The notes below the pieces were generated by a model. It was not told the origin of the DNA. It saw nothing but the letters and a program-made list of their open reading frames with translations, and ran no database searches. A program made the translations under genes and the position numbers. Positions 61,584-64,000 of a stretch of 64,000 nt of DNA are shown here, one piece after another; position 1 is the first letter of the stretch; every line of letters begins with the position of its first letter. The stretch covers positions 372,001 to 436,000 of the forward strand of contig JADJFD010000002.1 in assembly GCA_016708765.1 (NCBI GenBank), in the 5' to 3' direction. Origin of the DNA: Chitinophagaceae bacterium. Its GTDB lineage: Bacteria; Bacteroidota; Bacteroidia; Chitinophagales; Chitinophagaceae.

Positions 61584-63845
61584 TTAATTAGTCTGATTAT
61601 CTTCCTCTCCCATGGCTATCTTATACGCTTTAATAAAAAGAGCTCCAAGATTTTTATGTGGTGGCACATAGTCATCAAATATTTTATCCGTTGCCATTTT
61701 ACCTAACTCTTTCCAGAATGGAATCCAATCGATACTACTACCTGTTCTTAACTTCTCTGTAATCAGTTTCAAGAATGGATTATTAACTGGAGCATCTGCT
61801 ATTTGCTTGGTGCCAATGATATGTGCATCAGGGGCTTTTACAAGAATATCGTGTATTGATCGATAACCACCACAAGAACCCATGAAAACAATTTTAGAAG
61901 CTGTCGACATTTGCTCTATCGTATATGGTGCATTATAACTATGCCCTCTGTTGATGGTTACTTTTGGAATAATATTATTTGCTGCGAGATATTTACACAA
62001 AGCCGCCTGTGCTTCGGCATCTGCATTTGTTTCTTCCGGTAAAGGCCTGTTCATATAAAGTGTTACAGGCATTCCTTTTGCGGCAGTAACCGTTACCCAT
62101 TGCTTATTGCTTCCATCAATCTTCCAATTAGAATTATTGAACATATTGATAAGGCTTGGAAAAAGACCAATACCATCTCTGTCGCCATAAATGAATAACT
62201 GCACCGCTACATGGTTGCTGCTATCATATGTTAATGCAGCATACGGCACTTCATATATCGGTGGAATGCTTAGCTCTTTGGTAAGGTCAATTTTTTGAGT
62301 GCTATCAGCAGAAAGAAATAATTTATTTAAGATATTATAAATAGCTATACCTTTTTTATTACCCGCTGCTAGATTAGTTTTATAATTATCCTGAATATTT
62401 TTCAGCATCTGATCTGCCAAAGGTTTCAGCGTTTCTGCAATGCTTGCATAAGAATCTGCTACATCTACTCCATCTTCTATTCCATCTGACTTTTCAAGAT
62501 TCTTTACAAAAGCCCTCATCAACGTACTGGCGGGATCTTCTACATCCGGATTATTGCTTTTAGGAAATGATTTAAGAAAAATATCCAGCATATTAAAGCC
62601 GGCTGACATTTTTATAAACTTTCTGTACTTATCAAAATGAAGATTCATTAGTAATGAATCGCCTCTGTTATTTATCTTCTTCATCATCAAAGGAAATATC
62701 CCTTTCACAAAACTGGAAGTGTAGATAGAGCCATCAGATGATACTGCCAGATAATAAAGTTCCTCTGCTGTTAATGGTTGAATGCTTCTAAACCTGAACT
62801 CCGCATTCTCATTATGCAATCCATTAATAACATTTACAAAACTTAGTTTTGCTTTTTGTACTAATCTTGTTGTAAGAGAAGCAAACTCAAAAGCGGTGTC
62901 TTTATTCATTGCTCTTTCTGCATAGTCCATCTGTGTTTTTACCAGCAGCTTATAATATTGCAGCGAGTCGTTCTTCACTTCATCAATCTCCGCAATAGTT
63001 AGTTTGCCATTAACAATATTATCGAGGAATGGGAAATATTGCTGACCACTTTTACTCTTGCCCATTTGAACAATGGAATATATGAATTTATCGTCTGTAA
63101 TATTTCTGATAACTGAGCCGAGATGATTAAATGCTTGCGAATAGTCGTACAACTGCCGTGCATATTTTCTTTTATCAATAGCTCTTACCAAGCTATCTGC
63201 AAAAGGCATGTTTGGATTATCCTTTAGCGTTGCAAGCATTTGGGATGGATGCAGTAAACAATATTTTAGTACAAGATTATTCTTTGAATTAATGTAACCT
63301 GCATTCTTATCAAATATGCTGGCGCCCAATACAGCATTACCTGCATCGTAAGGCAATCTGCTTATAACAGATTCTATTGATTTTTTATTTCTGTCTTTTT
63401 CAATACAATCTTCGTAAGCACTTATAATAAGTGGTAAGCTGGAAGGATTTACTTTTTTATCTGAGTTCTGCTTCCAGGTGATGTTGAAATACTTCAACAC
63501 ATTTTCCAAGCCGTAGAGATAATTCACTTTCAAGCGGTGGTCAAATAGAGTATCACTTTCTATCAAGAACTGAAGATTGTCTACCTTTTTTATTAAGGTC
63601 TGCGTAACAATGTAATTAACATCATCATTTTTAGAGGTATTAAAAAAGCTATCTGCTATACCGTCTGATGCTAATATGGCTTTTTGCTCAGCATCTATTT
63701 TATCATGATTAAGCTGCCGTCTGAACTCCGGTTTATAGGATTGAGGAATCTTTACGGTATCTGCAATACTTACACCTTGGGCTGATAATGAGCTGGCTAT
63801 CAGCATAAAAAAGCAAAAGGTAATATATGTTCTCAACTTCATCAT
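61584..63845 (-). CDS. Large exported protein with a possible clan CD (caspase/gingipain-like) His-Cys dyad
   Basis: 753 residues from ATG 63845 (MMKLRTYITFCFFMLIASSL, a signal peptide); a longer in-frame start would precede the signal by 18 residues. The long helical body carries no motif known to me. Near the C-terminus are AVQLFIYGDRDGIGLFPSLI and NRGHSYNAPYTIEQ, then IVFMGSCGGYRSIHDI. The candidate dyad is His635 and Cys658, each at the end of a hydrophobic strand, as in clan CD cysteine peptidases. The final 60 residues (AHIIGTKQIADAPVNNPFLK) may complete the fold. There is no T9SS sorting domain. Assignment as a peptidase is inference. Confidence 0.7.
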   Translation of the reverse strand: MMKLRTYITFCFFMLIASSLSAQGVSIADTVKIPQSYKPEFRRQLNHDKIDAEQKAILASDGIADSFFNTSKNDDVNYIVTQTLIKKVDNLQFLIESDTLFDHRLKVNYLYGLENVLKYFNITWKQNSDKKVNPSSLPLIISAYEDCIEKDRNKKSIESVISRLPYDAGNAVLGASIFDKNAGYINSKNNLVLKYCLLHPSQMLATLKDNPNMPFADSLVRAIDKRKYARQLYDYSQAFNHLGSVIRNITDDKFIYSIVQMGKSKSGQQYFPFLDNIVNGKLTIAEIDEVKNDSLQYYKLLVKTQMDYAERAMNKDTAFEFASLTTRLVQKAKLSFVNVINGLHNENAEFRFRSIQPLTAEELYYLAVSSDGSIYTSSFVKGIFPLMMKKINNRGDSLLMNLHFDKYRKFIKMSAGFNMLDIFLKSFPKSNNPDVEDPASTLMRAFVKNLEKSDGIEDGVDVADSYASIAETLKPLADQMLKNIQDNYKTNLAAGNKKGIAIYNILNKLFLSADSTQKIDLTKELSIPPIYEVPYAALTYDSSNHVAVQLFIYGDRDGIGLFPSLINMFNNSNWKIDGSNKQWVTVTAAKGMPVTLYMNRPLPEETNADAEAQAALCKYLAANNIIPKVTINRGHSYNAPYTIEQMSTASKIVFMGSCGGYRSIHDILVKAPDAHIIGTKQIADAPVNNPFLKLITEKLRTGSSIDWIPFWKELGKMATDKIFDDYVPPHKNLGALFIKAYKIAMGEEDNQTN

Positions 63846-63948
63846 AAGGTTTAAAAGAGGTAAAGGTACTAAGGCTTTATCTAATAGGGTTTTTACCATT
63901 TTAGTATTGATATTGACGGCTTTAGAAGCAATTTAGCTGCCTCTGCCG

Positions 63949-63956
63949 CAAAATTA
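63949..63956 (-). promoter_or_regulatory. candidate -7 element of the large exported protein gene
   Basis: On the minus strand TAATTTTG followed by CGGCAG matches TAnnTTTG. It lies about 105 bases upstream of the chosen start. A -33 box is not evident. Confidence 0.4.
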
Positions 63957-64000
63957 GTTCATTCGCCCAGCCACTGTTGTTCATGTTATGTTATTATTAA

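Overview
The window is an AT-rich stretch of a Bacteroidota chromosome, most likely a member of the Chitinophagaceae. The evidence is several secreted multidomain proteins with C-terminal type IX secretion (T9SS) sorting domains, TAnnTTTG-type -7 promoter motifs, near absence of Shine-Dalgarno sequences, an ftsX-DUF3098-uppP cluster, DUF3108, a TonB-dependent receptor with a carboxypeptidase-like N-domain, and an atpB-E-F-H-A operon that ends after atpA. I saw no rRNA or tRNA gene, CRISPR array or transposase.

Layout. 1-16.2 kb: the 3' end of an unknown gene, then two giant exported proteins on the minus strand (an M36 fungalysin-type protease and a beta-propeller/DUF11/P-domain mosaic). Their last 1.16 kb, including the terminator, are nearly identical. 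16.4-23.4 kb: a tricorn-like S41 protease, a small exported protein and leuS, all minus strand; leuS carries several short repeats inside its reading frame. 23.7-29.0 kb (plus strand): ftsX, DUF3098, uppP, a lipoprotein, a UMF1-type MFS transporter and an MBL-fold hydrolase. 29.1-34.3 kb: DUF3108 protein, flippase-like membrane protein, ruvC, HIT protein, greA, a 2-hydroxyacid dehydrogenase and rsmA. 34.4-43.6 kb: three T9SS-type secreted proteins (sugar-dehydrogenase-like, sialidase-like, SdrD-B-like repeats), all broken by frameshifts, with a C-rich intergenic island. 44.1-48.6 kb: pdxA, a LolA-like protein behind an ABC-2 exporter, and a small exported protein. 48.7-52.6 kb: a minus-strand set of TonB receptor, TPR-like exported protein, membrane protein and wHTH regulator. 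52.7-54.0 kb: another T9SS-sorted protein. 54.4-58.9 kb: the ATP synthase operon. 59.0-63.9 kb: a nucleotidyltransferase-like gene with a small partner, an ABC exporter, and a secreted protein with a possible caspase/gingipain-like His-Cys dyad.

Two themes stand out. First, more than twenty single-base disruptions interrupt otherwise intact genes. Most are repaired by adding one base, often in a homopolymer, and they hit core genes such as atpB and pdxA. This looks more like sequence or assembly error than gene death, so broken genes are given over their inferred full span. Second, short repeats (GC-rich palindromes, heptanucleotide arrays, a 40-bp inverted repeat, triple-hairpin islands) have entered coding sequence, stop codons and the inside of the atp operon. 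The leuS gene alone holds four palindromic insertions and one heptamer array, and it stays open through all of them.
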